Of a DNA stretch of 64,000 nt, positions 1 to 7,911 are shown piece by piece. The translations under genes were made by a program, and so were the position numbers. The number at the start of each line of letters is the position of its first letter. The stretch's first letter is position 1. The stretch lies in contig JAJDUL010000034.1 in NCBI GenBank assembly GCA_022826685.1, positions 1 to 64,000 on the forward strand. The letters run 5' to 3'. Source of the DNA: Gemmatimonadota bacterium (GTDB taxonomy: Bacteria > Gemmatimonadota > Gemmatimonadetes > Palauibacterales > Palauibacteraceae). The notes beneath the pieces were generated by a model. The model was not told the origin of the DNA, did not search any database, and saw only the letters and a list, made by a program, of their open reading frames with translations.

Positions 1-660
1 CCACGTCTTGAGGTCGATGTCCCACATCGTCGCGAAGATCTTCCGCGGGTTCGCCGGGTCCATGACCATGTCGTAGGCGCCCGTCCCGCGGTCGACGAAG
101 AGGATCTTCTCCCACGAGGCGCCGCCATCGGTGGTGCGGTATACGCCGCGCTCGTCGGACTCCGCATAGGCGTGGCCGAGAGCCGCGATGTACACGATGT
201 CCGCGTCGGTGGGGTGGATCAGGATGCGGCCCACGCGGCCGGTTCCCTCCAGCCCCATGTGAGTCCAGCTCTCGCCGCCGTCCGTCGACTTCCAGACCCC
301 GTTGCCGATCGAGACGTTCGAGCGGATCGAGGTCTCGCCGGTCCCGGCCCACACGACCGCGTGGTCGCTCGGGGCGACGGCGAGCGCGCCGATGGAGTGC
401 ACCGGCTGGTCGTCGAACACGGGCCGCCAGTGCAGGCCGGCGTCGTCCGTCTTCCAGATCCCTCCGGTGGCGGCGCCGGCGAAGTACGTGTTGCGGTCAC
501 CGGGGACGCCCGCGATCGAGGAGACGCGGTTGCCGACGGGTCCGATGTGGCGCGCCCGCAGCCCCTCGTACTGCTCGGGCGAAAGTTGCTGCGCGCCCAG
601 CGGCACGGCGGCGGCGAAGGAGAGGGCGAGACTGATGGAGAAGCGGCGAACGTTGGACAT
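1..660 (-). CDS. Secreted BNR/VPS10-type beta-propeller repeat protein, partial (C-terminus beyond window)
   Basis: The reading frame is open from an ATG at 660 to the window edge, giving 220 codons of an unfinished protein. A Sec signal peptide begins MSNVRRFSISLALSFAAAVP and ends near a LGAQ cleavage site. Then come repeated propeller-blade signatures: GGIWKTDDAGLHW (about residues 67-79), GVWKSTDGGESW and GVYRTTDGGASW. These Asp-box motifs (S/T-x-D-x-G-x-x-W) are typical of sialidase/sortilin-like (VPS10, BNR) propellers. Large secreted members of this type are often annotated as glycosyl hydrolases, but no catalytic residues can be judged from this fragment. A purine-rich GAGGCAGAG lies just before the start. 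The gene follows glutaryl-CoA dehydrogenase with a 92-nt gap on the same strand and may belong to that transcript. Substrate unknown. Confidence 0.8.
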   Translation of the reverse strand, partial: MSNVRRFSISLALSFAAAVPLGAQQLSPEQYEGLRARHIGPVGNRVSSIAGVPGDRNTYFAGAATGGIWKTDDAGLHWRPVFDDQPVHSIGALAVAPSDHAVVWAGTGETSIRSNVSIGNGVWKSTDGGESWTHMGLEGTGRVGRILIHPTDADIVYIAALGHAYAESDERGVYRTTDGGASWEKILFVDRGTGAYDMVMDPANPRKIFATMWDIDLKTW

Positions 661-752
661 GGCTCTCTGCCTCGTGAAACGGGTCATTGGGGCAGGGAAA
701 CGTGCGGCTCCGGACGAATACGGGCCAGAGCCCGACCTCCCTCGTCCGGTCG

Positions 753-1937
753 TCAGTTGTAGGCCGGGAGCCCGGTCGCGTCGTGTCCCAGGATGAGGGA
801 GTGGATGTCGTGGGTGCCCTCGTACGTATAGACGGACTCCAGATTCGCCATGTGACGCATCGAGGCGTACTCGGCGAGGATCCCGTTCGCACCGAGCAGC
901 CGCCGCGATTCGCGGGCGCACTCGCACGCCATGTTCACGTTGTTGCGCTTCGCGAGCGAGACGTGCTGCGGGCGCATCGTGCCCTCGTCCTTCATCCGGC
1001 CGAGCCGGAGGCAGAGAAGCTGCGCCTTCGTGATCTCGGTGAGCATGTCCGCGATCCGGACCTGCTGGATCTGGGTCTGCGCGATCGGCGTCCCGTCGAA
1101 CTGCACGCGGTTCTTCGCGTATTCGACCGACTCGCGATAGCAGCCCATTGCGGCCCCGACGGCCCCCCACGAGATCCCGTAGCGCGCCTGCGTCAGGCAC
1201 TTCAGCGGGCTCTTGAGCCCTCCGCTGCCCGGGAGGAGGTTCGCCCGCGGCACCCGCACGTCCTGCAGGACGAGTTCGGAAGTGTCGGACGCCAGGAGGG
1301 AGAGCTTCCCCTTCTGGTCGCTGGCGGAGAAGCCGTCGCGCTCCGTCTCGACGATGAATCCGCGGATCGAGCCGATATCGTCCAGGTCCCCGGTCTTGGC
1401 CCAGATCACCGCCACGTCGGCCATCGATCCGTTCGTGATCCACATCTTGGCGCCGTTGAGGACCCACTCGTCCCCGTCCTCGACGGCCCGCGTGATCATG
1501 CCGCCGGGGTTGGAGCCGAAGTCGGGCTCGGTGAGGCCGAAGCACCCGATGGACTCGCCGCTCGCCATCCGCGGCAGCCACTCGCGCTTCTGTTCCTCGG
1601 ATCCGAAGGCGAAGATCGGGTACATGACGAGGGCGCCCTGCACGGAGACGAAGGAGCGGAGGCCCGAGTCCGCCCGCTCCAGTTCCTGCATGATGAGGCC
1701 GTAGGCCACGTTATTGAGACCGGCGCAACCGTACTCCTCCGGGAGGTTCGCCCCGAAGAAGCCGAGTTCGCCCATCTGGGGGATGAGTTCCCGCGGGAAC
1801 GTGCGTTCGATGTAGTGGTGGCCGATGATGGGCAGGACTTCCTGGTCCACCCACTCGCGCACCAGGTCCCGAATGGCGATCTCCTCTTCGTCGAGGAGCG
1901 CATCGAGATTGAAGTAGTCGACACCTTCGAAAGTCAT
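753..1937 (-). CDS. gcdH: Glutaryl-CoA dehydrogenase (acyl-CoA dehydrogenase family)
   Basis: 394 aa from the ATG at 1937; an earlier in-frame start at 2012 lies inside the upstream gene and is less likely. The protein is a full-length acyl-CoA dehydrogenase. FAD/substrate-binding segments GCFGLTEPDFGSNPGGM and WITNG lie mid-protein. The C-terminus carries YEGTHDIHSLILG, in which the Glu (about residue 373) matches the catalytic base position of glutaryl-CoA dehydrogenases; this C-terminal pattern is characteristic of that subgroup. Family reaction: oxidative decarboxylation of glutaryl-CoA to crotonyl-CoA in lysine/tryptophan/2-oxoadipate breakdown, passing electrons to ETF. The start overlaps the stop of the small membrane gene upstream by four bases (1934-1937), so translation is probably coupled, and GGAGAA sits at a normal Shine-Dalgarno distance. 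Subfamily assignment is good, substrate unproven. Confidence 0.9.
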   Translation of the reverse strand: MTFEGVDYFNLDALLDEEEIAIRDLVREWVDQEVLPIIGHHYIERTFPRELIPQMGELGFFGANLPEEYGCAGLNNVAYGLIMQELERADSGLRSFVSVQGALVMYPIFAFGSEEQKREWLPRMASGESIGCFGLTEPDFGSNPGGMITRAVEDGDEWVLNGAKMWITNGSMADVAVIWAKTGDLDDIGSIRGFIVETERDGFSASDQKGKLSLLASDTSELVLQDVRVPRANLLPGSGGLKSPLKCLTQARYGISWGAVGAAMGCYRESVEYAKNRVQFDGTPIAQTQIQQVRIADMLTEITKAQLLCLRLGRMKDEGTMRPQHVSLAKRNNVNMACECARESRRLLGANGILAEYASMRHMANLESVYTYEGTHDIHSLILGHDATGLPAYN

Positions 1938-2200
1938 TCGCGAGTTTCTCCGGATTCCGGGCAGCCCGTGGCTGCGGGGTGAGGGACGGCGGACGAATCC
2001 GCGCGGAAACAATGAACGCCGAGCGCGACGGCGGCGGCGGCGAGGAGGACGCCCGCGGCGACTCCCGGCCAGCCGTACACGTGCGCGTTGATGACGAGGA
2101 CGATCCCGACCATGGCGGCGAGCGCCGCGGCCGGTAGCCCCAGCACGGTTCGTATGCCGGCCCGCCTTGCGGGCCGCGCGCCTATCGGCCGATCCGCCAT
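1934..2200 (-). CDS. Small two-helix membrane protein, unknown function
   Basis: 88 aa from the ATG at 2200. A longer open frame to 2473 exists but runs through the upstream gene. There are two hydrophobic segments, the first around VLGLPAAALAAMVGIVLVI and the second GVAAGVLLAAAAVALGVHCF, separated by a short GWPG turn, with a polar C-terminal tail. No family is recognised. The 5' end overlaps the zinc-ribbon membrane protein by 19 nt and the stop overlaps the gcdH start as ATGA. It is therefore embedded in the same operon and probably co-translated. Could be a partner of the neighbouring membrane protein. Confidence 0.55.
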   Translation of the reverse strand: MADRPIGARPARRAGIRTVLGLPAAALAAMVGIVLVINAHVYGWPGVAAGVLLAAAAVALGVHCFRADSSAVPHPAATGCPESGETRE

Positions 2201-2526
2201 CGGGTGTAGCCCTTCACGACCTCGCGGCCGATGCGGAAGCCGAGATAGTACGCCGCCACGAGCGGCAGGCCCCACGCGTACGCCGGCAGGAAATCCAGGT
2301 CGGGGGAGGTGCGGAGCCAGATGACGACCCAGACGGCGAAGGGCAGCGTGATGCACGCGGCGACCACATGGCGCCCGCGCCGCATGCGCCGCTGCATGCG
2401 GGGTCCACACGCCTCGCACGAGTCGTTGCTGTCCAACTGTCCCTTGGGGAACATCTGGCCGCAGGCGTCGCACATCACGCCCTTGAAGTGAAGCTCTTCC
2501 ATCCGCTCGCGCTCCGTGCCGGTCAT
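2182..2526 (-). CDS. Zinc-ribbon membrane protein, unknown function
   Basis: About 114 aa from ATG 2526. Alternatives are GTG 2544, overlapping the upstream gene, and ATG 2502, which has the better Shine-Dalgarno (GGAG 11 nt upstream). An N-terminal zinc ribbon is visible as two CxxC pairs (CDACGQ and CEACGP, about 18 residues apart). It is followed by a basic RRMRRGR stretch and two hydrophobic segments (AACITLPFAVWVVIWL and AYAWGLPLVAAYYLGF). The layout suggests a cytoplasmic metal-stabilised knuckle attached to a membrane hairpin. No family function is recognised. It lies between the isocitrate-type dehydrogenase and gcdH in a tightly packed operon. Confidence 0.65.
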   Translation of the reverse strand: MTGTERERMEELHFKGVMCDACGQMFPKGQLDSNDSCEACGPRMQRRMRRGRHVVAACITLPFAVWVVIWLRTSPDLDFLPAYAWGLPLVAAYYLGFRIGREVVKGYTRWRIGR

Positions 2527-2536
2527 TCCGCGCCGG

Positions 2537-3577
2537 TCATTCACCGGCGGCGTCCAGTCGTTCGATCACCGCGCCGGCGAACTCCGCCGTGCGCGCGGAG
2601 CCGCCGAGGTCCGGGGTCTGGGCGGCGCCGTCCTGCAGGGTCCGGTGCAGGGCGGCGCGGATGCGCGCGGCCACTCCGGGTTCCTCGAGGTGGTCGAGCA
2701 GAAGGCAGCCCGCCAGCAGGAGGGAGGTGGGGTTGGCGATCCCCTTCCCCGCGATGTCCGGCGCGGATCCATGCACCGCCTCGAAGATCGCCGCCCGCTC
2801 GCCGAGGTTCGCGCCCGGCGCGAAGCCGAGCCCGCCGATGAGTCCGGCGACCTGATCCGAGAGGATGTCGCCGAACATGTTCTCGGTCACGATCACGTCG
2901 AAGCGGTACGGATCCAGCGCGAGCTGCATCGCCGTGGCATCCACGATCTTCTCGTCGAATTCCACCCTTCCCTCGTACTCGGCCGCGACGTTGCGCCCGA
3001 CCTCGAGGAAGAGACCCTGCGTGTACTTGAGGATATTCGCCTTGTGGACGAGGGTCACGAGACGCCGGTTGTGGGCCAGGGCGTACTCGAACGCGAAGCG
3101 CACGATGCGGCGCGACCCGTACCGCGTGATGAGCATGACGGATTCGGCGACGGCGCGGGGGTCGTTCTCCATCCCGATGAAGTGCTCGATCCCGGCGTAG
3201 AGGCCCTCCGTATTCTCCCGCACGATGACGAGATCCACGTCCGGATAGCGGGCGGCCGGGAGGAGGGTGACCGCGGGACGGACGTTCGCGTAGAGGTCGA
3301 AGTGCTTGCGGAGCGCAACGTTCACGGACCGGAAGCCGGAGCCGATGGGCGTCGTGAGGGGCCCCTTGAGCGCGACGCCGGTCGCCTCGATCGATTCGAG
3401 CGTCGCCTGCGGAAGCGGCTCTCCGACGGCTTCCATGGCGGTGACGCCGCCGAGGCTTTCGCGCCAGCGGATGGGCGCGCCCGCAGCCTCCAGGATCGCG
3501 ACGGTGGCTTCGGATATCTCGGGACCGATGCCGTCGCCCGGGATCAACACGACGTCGTGTAGAGGTTTCATCGTCAC
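2537..3577 (-). CDS. NAD-dependent isocitrate/homoisocitrate dehydrogenase family enzyme
   Basis: 346 aa from GTG 3577, which forms a GTGA overlap with the upstream stop; ATG 3571 is a close alternative. It belongs to the beta-decarboxylating dehydrogenase family: LIPGDGIGPEI at the N-terminus, the substrate loop RSVNVALRKHFDLYANVRP, VIVRENTEGLYAG, and the metal/NAD region DILSDQVAGLIGGLGFAPGAN followed by EAVHGSAPDIAGKGIANPT. The S-x-N pattern in the substrate loop resembles isocitrate dehydrogenases more than isopropylmalate or typical homoisocitrate dehydrogenases. Family reaction: NAD-linked oxidation and decarboxylation of a 2-hydroxy acid to a 2-oxo acid. The position two genes downstream of a homocitrate-synthase-like enzyme leaves homoisocitrate possible. 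Family is certain; substrate is inferred. Confidence 0.85.
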   Translation of the reverse strand: MTMKPLHDVVLIPGDGIGPEISEATVAILEAAGAPIRWRESLGGVTAMEAVGEPLPQATLESIEATGVALKGPLTTPIGSGFRSVNVALRKHFDLYANVRPAVTLLPAARYPDVDLVIVRENTEGLYAGIEHFIGMENDPRAVAESVMLITRYGSRRIVRFAFEYALAHNRRLVTLVHKANILKYTQGLFLEVGRNVAAEYEGRVEFDEKIVDATAMQLALDPYRFDVIVTENMFGDILSDQVAGLIGGLGFAPGANLGERAAIFEAVHGSAPDIAGKGIANPTSLLLAGCLLLDHLEEPGVAARIRAALHRTLQDGAAQTPDLGGSARTAEFAGAVIERLDAAGE

Positions 3578-4185
3578 GAAGGTGCGAGTTGATCGGCCAC
3601 GCGCAACGCGAGCGTGGTGAGCGCGAAGGGGGACGCGGCCTCCGCGACCGCCCCCGCGACGGGGCCGTGCCAGAGGACGGCGCTGCGCCGCACGTCGATG
3701 ATCGCAAGCTGCAGAACGGCCCTACGCTCCCGGTACGAGACCGCGAGCGGCAGGACGACGAGGCGGGCCCCGAAAAGGGCGGCCACCTGGCGGAGTTGCG
3801 TGTGGAGCGGTTCGTAGAGGTGCGCCCGGGAATCCGGCGCGGTGAGCAGGCCCCGGTAGGCGAGTCGCCCCGGGTCGACGCCGATCGTCGGGTTGCGGGC
3901 GAGGCGAGCCTTCACCGCGGGCGCGAGCGCCCAGTGTGCGGCCCCTTCTTCCTCTCCGAACGCAAACTCGATCTCGGCGTTGAGGAGGTCGATCGTGCGC
4001 TCCGCGCTCCCCGTTCCCCCGATCCACGTCCCTCCGGGGTCCGGCAGGGCCGACTGCACCGGGAGGACGACGACGGGCACGCCCGCGGGCACCGCCGGAG
4101 GGACGTCGACCGCAGGCTGCTCGGCCGCCAGCGCCCCGGCGGAGAGAAGAGCCAACGCGCAGGACGACGCCGTCCGCCGTCTCAT
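3574..4185 (-). CDS. Secreted protein of unknown function
   Basis: 203 aa from ATG 4185, which overlaps the stop of the upstream enzyme gene as ATGA; longer open-frame extensions run through that gene and are not credible. The N-terminus is a signal peptide (MRRRTASSCALALLSAGALA with a following AEQ cleavage region). The mature part begins with a proline/valine-rich stretch and then alternates predicted strands and helices, including VVVLPVQSALPDPGG, an acidic FGEEEGA, and AVLQLAIIDVRRSAVLWHG near the end. The pattern of a strand followed by D-R-S-x-V-L-W recalls periplasmic lipoproteins that test for stress or outer-membrane status, but I cannot name a family. The stop overlaps the next start as GTGA. 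Confidence 0.65.
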   Translation of the reverse strand: MRRRTASSCALALLSAGALAAEQPAVDVPPAVPAGVPVVVLPVQSALPDPGGTWIGGTGSAERTIDLLNAEIEFAFGEEEGAAHWALAPAVKARLARNPTIGVDPGRLAYRGLLTAPDSRAHLYEPLHTQLRQVAALFGARLVVLPLAVSYRERRAVLQLAIIDVRRSAVLWHGPVAGAVAEAASPFALTTLALRVADQLAPS

Positions 4186-5423
4186 GCCCGCGCCGCCTCG
4201 ATGCGGGCGATCTCGGCTTCGATTTCGTCCTGCGATAGCGTGTGATCGCACTTCTTGGCGAGCCCGAACACCGCCTCGCACAGCGCCTCGTCCCCCGCGT
4301 CGTATCCGTGCCGGCTCAACCAGAAGCGGACGTTGCTGAGACCGGACACCGGAGAAATCTCGATGGTCTGCTTCCGCCCCACGATCGAAGCCGGGACGCC
4401 GCTGTAGACGCGGTCCTCCAGCCAGCCGTCCCCCTTCTGCATGGCCTTGATGATCGCGGCCGCGTGTACGCCGGTGCCTGTCCTGAAGGCGTCGTCCCCG
4501 ATGACCGGATAGTTGTGGGGCACTTCGACTCCGCACATCTCCGCCGTGAGCCGGCAGTAGTCCGACAGGCGGTCGATCGGGTGATTGTGCGTCCCGAGCA
4601 GGTGGAGGTTCACGAGCAGCAGATCCATCTCGACATTGCCGATCCGCTCGCCGATCCCGAGCGCGGTGGCATGCACGCGGTCCACGCCTTCCTCGATCGC
4701 CGCCAGCGCGTTCGCCAGCCCGAAGCCGCGGTCCCGGTGTCCGTGCCAGTCGATCTTCACGGACTCTCCCGTGCCGGCCACGATGTCCTTCGCGAAACGC
4801 ACGAGTCGCCGCACGCCGTGGGGCGTCGAGTGACCGACGGTATCCGCGAGACAGATCCGCCGGGCCCCCGCCTCGACGGCGGCCGAGAAAAGCCGCGCGA
4901 GCGTCCTGGGCCGCGACCGCGTCGTGTCCTCCGTTACGTACATGACGTCGAGTCCCTCGCCGATGGCGAACCCGATGGCGTCGCGCGTCGAGGCGAGGAT
5001 CTGGTCGACATCCCAGTTCTCGGCGTACTGGCGGATCGGCGAGCTTCCGATGAAGGTGGCGACCTCGATGTTCAGACCGGTCGCCTGCTGGACGCGCGCC
5101 ACGGGTTCGATGTCGGCCCTGACCGTGCGGGCGGCCGCGTTGGCCTCGATCGGGAGTTCGCACTCGGCGATCTCCCGGGCCAGCGCGAGGCACGCCTCGT
5201 AGGCACGGGGGCCGGCGCCCGGAAGGCCAATGTCGACGGCGTGGATGCCGAGGTCCACCATGAGGTGGAGGAGTTCGATCTTCTTCTCGATGGGGGGGTC
5301 CTTGACGGACGGATTCTGGAGGCCGTCGCGCAGCGTCTCGTCGTCGAGTTCGACGCGGGTCGCCTCGTAATCGTGGCTCCCCGGAAGCGCGTTCCAATCG
5401 TATATGAGTTCGTCCTGGCTCAC
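4182..5423 (-). CDS. Homocitrate/2-isopropylmalate-synthase-like enzyme (HMGL-type acyltransferase)
   Basis: 413 aa from GTG 5423 (GTGA overlap with the nucleotidyltransferase stop at 5420). It is a DRE-TIM metallolyase: catalytic/metal motif ELDDETLRDGLQNPSV near residues 25-40, HxH-type metal ligands in DWHGHRDRG, and the GIGERIGNVEMD loop. At 413 residues it lacks the roughly 120-residue C-terminal leucine-feedback domain of classical LeuA, which favours homocitrate synthase, Re-citrate synthase or citramalate synthase-like roles. Family reaction: Claisen condensation of acetyl-CoA with a 2-oxo acid. It sits in one operon with an isocitrate-type dehydrogenase and glutaryl-CoA dehydrogenase, consistent with 2-oxo-acid chain chemistry. 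The exact acceptor (oxaloacetate, 2-oxoglutarate or 2-oxoisovalerate) is unknown. Confidence 0.8.
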   Translation of the reverse strand: MSQDELIYDWNALPGSHDYEATRVELDDETLRDGLQNPSVKDPPIEKKIELLHLMVDLGIHAVDIGLPGAGPRAYEACLALAREIAECELPIEANAAARTVRADIEPVARVQQATGLNIEVATFIGSSPIRQYAENWDVDQILASTRDAIGFAIGEGLDVMYVTEDTTRSRPRTLARLFSAAVEAGARRICLADTVGHSTPHGVRRLVRFAKDIVAGTGESVKIDWHGHRDRGFGLANALAAIEEGVDRVHATALGIGERIGNVEMDLLLVNLHLLGTHNHPIDRLSDYCRLTAEMCGVEVPHNYPVIGDDAFRTGTGVHAAAIIKAMQKGDGWLEDRVYSGVPASIVGRKQTIEISPVSGLSNVRFWLSRHGYDAGDEALCEAVFGLAKKCDHTLSQDEIEAEIARIEAARA

Positions 5424-6412
5424 GTCCGCTCGCCTTCGACGACCCCGTCGTCGCCCACGTTCACTCTTCCGCGCACGCCGCGCAGCGTCACGCGGTCCCC
5501 AACGAGCGAATCTACGAGGTCGCAGTCTTCGATGACGCTGTCCGCGCCGACGATCGTGTCGCGGAGGCGCGACCCCCGGACCCGGGTCCCCGATGCCACG
5601 CTCACGTTGGGGCCAACCGCCGAAGTCTCGACGATGGCGTCCGCCGCGACCGCGATGGCTCCCTCGACGGCGACGGAGTCCGGGAGATCCGGATCCCCTC
5701 CGTGCCCTCGCTCAAGCATCGTCCGGTTCGTCTCGAGCAGCGTCTCGGGCTTCCCGCAATCAAACCAGCCGCCCACTTCCGCCGTATGGAGACGTGCGCC
5801 ACGGTCGATCATGTACTGGAAGGCGTCCGTGAGAAAAAACTCCCCGCGCCCGGGATCCCGGTCCATCACATGCCGAACCCCCTCGAACATCAGCTCATGA
5901 TCCTTCACGTAGTAGACGCCGATGTTCGCGAGCTTCGATACGGGTTTCGACGGCTTTTCGATGATCCGCTTCATGTATCCGGCTTCATCCGTGAGGATGA
6001 CGCCGAACCGCTGGTAGTCCTCGACCTCCTTGGCCCAGATGATGCCGGACGCGGAGGCGTAGCGGTGCAGCACGCTGAAGTCGGCATCGAAGAGCGTGTC
6101 CACGAAGACGATGATGACCGGCCCGGTCACCCAGGGTTCCGCCAGCGCAACCGCGTCGGCCGTCCCCCGTTGGGTGGTCTGCTCCACGTAGGTGATCGAG
6201 AGGCCGGGGAACTCCTCGGCCATGAAGGCCCGGATCTGACCGGCGAGGTGTCCGGTGATGAAGATGAACTCGTCGACGCCCTCGGCTCTGAGTTGCTCGA
6301 CAACGTAGGAAAGCACGGGGCGATTGGCCACGCGCAGCAAGGGTTTGGGACGGGTGTGGGTATGGGGACGGACCCTTGTACCCATTCCCGCCAACGGTAT
6401 TATGGCCTGCAT
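5420..6412 (-). CDS. Sugar-1-phosphate nucleotidyltransferase with left-handed beta-helix tail
   Basis: 330 aa from ATG 6412. The N-terminal nucleotidyltransferase fold starts with the NTP-binding signature IPLAGMGTRVRPHTHTRPKPLL. It contains FVDTLFDAD, in which the Asp is the expected metal-binding residue, and IIEKPSKP. The product resembles RmlA/UDP-glucose pyrophosphorylase-type enzymes that activate sugar-1-phosphates for envelope polysaccharide. The last 80 residues or so carry hexapeptide-like repeats (AIVETSAVGPNVSVASGTRVRGS) typical of a left-handed beta-helix, often seen in thermophile-type dTDP-glucose synthases. It is the first gene of the minus-strand operon, divergent from the DUF1499 gene; the shared upstream region is 135 nt. 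Sugar and nucleotide specificity are not determined. Confidence 0.85.
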   Translation of the reverse strand: MQAIIPLAGMGTRVRPHTHTRPKPLLRVANRPVLSYVVEQLRAEGVDEFIFITGHLAGQIRAFMAEEFPGLSITYVEQTTQRGTADAVALAEPWVTGPVIIVFVDTLFDADFSVLHRYASASGIIWAKEVEDYQRFGVILTDEAGYMKRIIEKPSKPVSKLANIGVYYVKDHELMFEGVRHVMDRDPGRGEFFLTDAFQYMIDRGARLHTAEVGGWFDCGKPETLLETNRTMLERGHGGDPDLPDSVAVEGAIAVAADAIVETSAVGPNVSVASGTRVRGSRLRDTIVGADSVIEDCDLVDSLVGDRVTLRGVRGRVNVGDDGVVEGERT

Positions 6413-6547
6413 GTTTAGCCGTCAGAGTTTCGGGAGAGTGGTCCTGCCGTCTGCGGGGGCCGGGAGCCCGGGCCAACCGGGCCCCGCGGACCGCCAAGCT
6501 ATCCGCCCGCGGCGGACGCGGGCAACCGGAGAAAGAGGGTTTTCGAG

Positions 6548-7003
6548 GTGACGGAGGCATCTCCCGACGGCGGTCAGACCAGCGGGCTCTCCCGCTGGTT
6601 TCACCAGAATTCGGCGGATACCCGTGAGCCGGGCGGCCCGGAGCCTCGCCTCTATGAGGTGGCCTTCTCCCGGGTCTGGGACCAACTGCTCAAGTACGCG
6701 AAGCGGCGCTGGTTGTGGACACTCGCGCACCGCGACGAAGACCTCGGACTCATCTCCGTGAGCTGTACGGTCCCGTTCCTGCGGTGGGTCGATGACCTGA
6801 CGATCTGGGTCGCCCTGGATGCGAACGGGCTCACGCGGGTCGAGGCGTTCTCGCGTGCGCGACGGCGGAACTTCGATCTCGGCGTGAACCGGCGAAGGAT
6901 CCGGCGCATGCTGAAGTCGCTCGACCGGGCCCTGGGACCGCGCGCCAGGCTGCCCGACCCCGCTCCCGGCGGGGACGCGCGGGACGCGCCGGGGGAGACG
7001 TGA
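6548..7003 (+). CDS. DUF1499 family protein
   Basis: 151 aa from GTG 6548, preceded by an AGAGGG Shine-Dalgarno. The central and C-terminal part fits DUF1499: the pattern WVDDLTIWVALDANGLTRVEAFSRAR followed by DLGVNRRRIRRMLKSLDRAL matches the characteristic end of that family, which evaluates to a small alpha/beta domain of unknown function. No signal peptide or membrane segment is seen. A perfect 7-bp hairpin (6505-6511 with 6517-6523) lies in the leader. The stop overlaps the GTG start of the lipoprotein gene (GTGA at 7000-7003), so the two are probably coupled. Confidence 0.75.
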   Translation: MTEASPDGGQTSGLSRWFHQNSADTREPGGPEPRLYEVAFSRVWDQLLKYAKRRWLWTLAHRDEDLGLISVSCTVPFLRWVDDLTIWVALDANGLTRVEAFSRARRRNFDLGVNRRRIRRMLKSLDRALGPRARLPDPAPGGDARDAPGET

Positions 7004-7911
7004 TCGGGAGATGGCCGTCCGGGGCGGCGGGCGCCGCCCTGGTCCTCTTCGCCTGTGCGGGGCCCCCTCCGGATGGCACGGCGGAGGCTCGCGGAGAAAT
7101 CGCCGGCGAGCCGCTCACGCCGGCGGTCGACGCACGCTATCTGACGCACCTGCTCTTCGCCGCTGACGACGGGACGGCGTTCATCGGCTCGTTCGATCAG
7201 ACGGCCGAGGGCGAAGACCTGCTCCTCGACTACGACGTGCGCCTCGCGGAGGGAGAAGCGTGGCGCCCCCTCGTTCGGACGCACGACACGGTGTCCGTGG
7301 CCCGCGCCGCGTGGCGCCTTCTGCCTACGCCGGCGATGGCGGTGCGCGTCGGCGATGCCGGTCAGGTCGTGAGCCTTCTGTTCACCGAACCCCAGGGCGG
7401 AGGCACGGAGTCGGTGCGTCTCGTGGCGGGCGAAGAAGTGTCCGTCTGGACCGGACCGACGGGGCAGCGGGAGTCGCTCGGGATCGCGGCGCTGGAGCTG
7501 GACGACAGGGCCGTGCCCGGCATCCTCTTTTTTCGTCGTGCCGCCCGGGCGCTGAGCATCCCCGTCGCGTCGACGGACGGCCAGACGTTCGTGTTCGCCG
7601 ATTCGCTCGGGAACGGACTCGTCGTCCACGCGGGCACCATCGGCCAGCCCACCGTTGCCCACACGTGGCTCCACGGTATCGAGGCGGCCTGGGGCGACGT
7701 CACGCTCGAATCGCCGGATCCGGGTCGGACCGGCGGGTCGGACCCGGCCTGGCGGTTCGAGATCTCCGGCACGACGGTCCGCGGGAGCTTTCGGCCGCTG
7801 ACGGACGAGGACCCCGGGGACGGGACGCTCATCCGCATGGAGGCCATCGTCTACGTCGGAACGGAAGTGCTCTACTTCAACGGGTTTGCCGCCACGCTGC
7901 CATCTCCCTGA
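7000..7911 (+). CDS. Lipoprotein of unknown function
   Basis: 303 aa from GTG 7000. The N-terminus is a lipoprotein signal: basic start, hydrophobic AAGAALVLFAC with a lipobox (LFAC) placing the lipidated Cys near residue 19, then an acidic/proline-rich linker. The mature part is rich in predicted beta strands (LLLDYDVRLAEG, VSLLFTE, VRLVAGEEVSVWTG), suggesting a beta-sandwich or lipocalin-like fold, with no recognised catalytic motif. It is coupled to DUF1499 upstream (GTGA) and to the DUF445 gene downstream (TGATG at 7909-7913). It may act at the envelope with the SCO1/CtaG genes, but this is context only. Confidence 0.65.
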   Translation: MIGRWPSGAAGAALVLFACAGPPPDGTAEARGEIAGEPLTPAVDARYLTHLLFAADDGTAFIGSFDQTAEGEDLLLDYDVRLAEGEAWRPLVRTHDTVSVARAAWRLLPTPAMAVRVGDAGQVVSLLFTEPQGGGTESVRLVAGEEVSVWTGPTGQRESLGIAALELDDRAVPGILFFRRAARALSIPVASTDGQTFVFADSLGNGLVVHAGTIGQPTVAHTWLHGIEAAWGDVTLESPDPGRTGGSDPAWRFEISGTTVRGSFRPLTDEDPGDGTLIRMEAIVYVGTEVLYFNGFAATLPSP

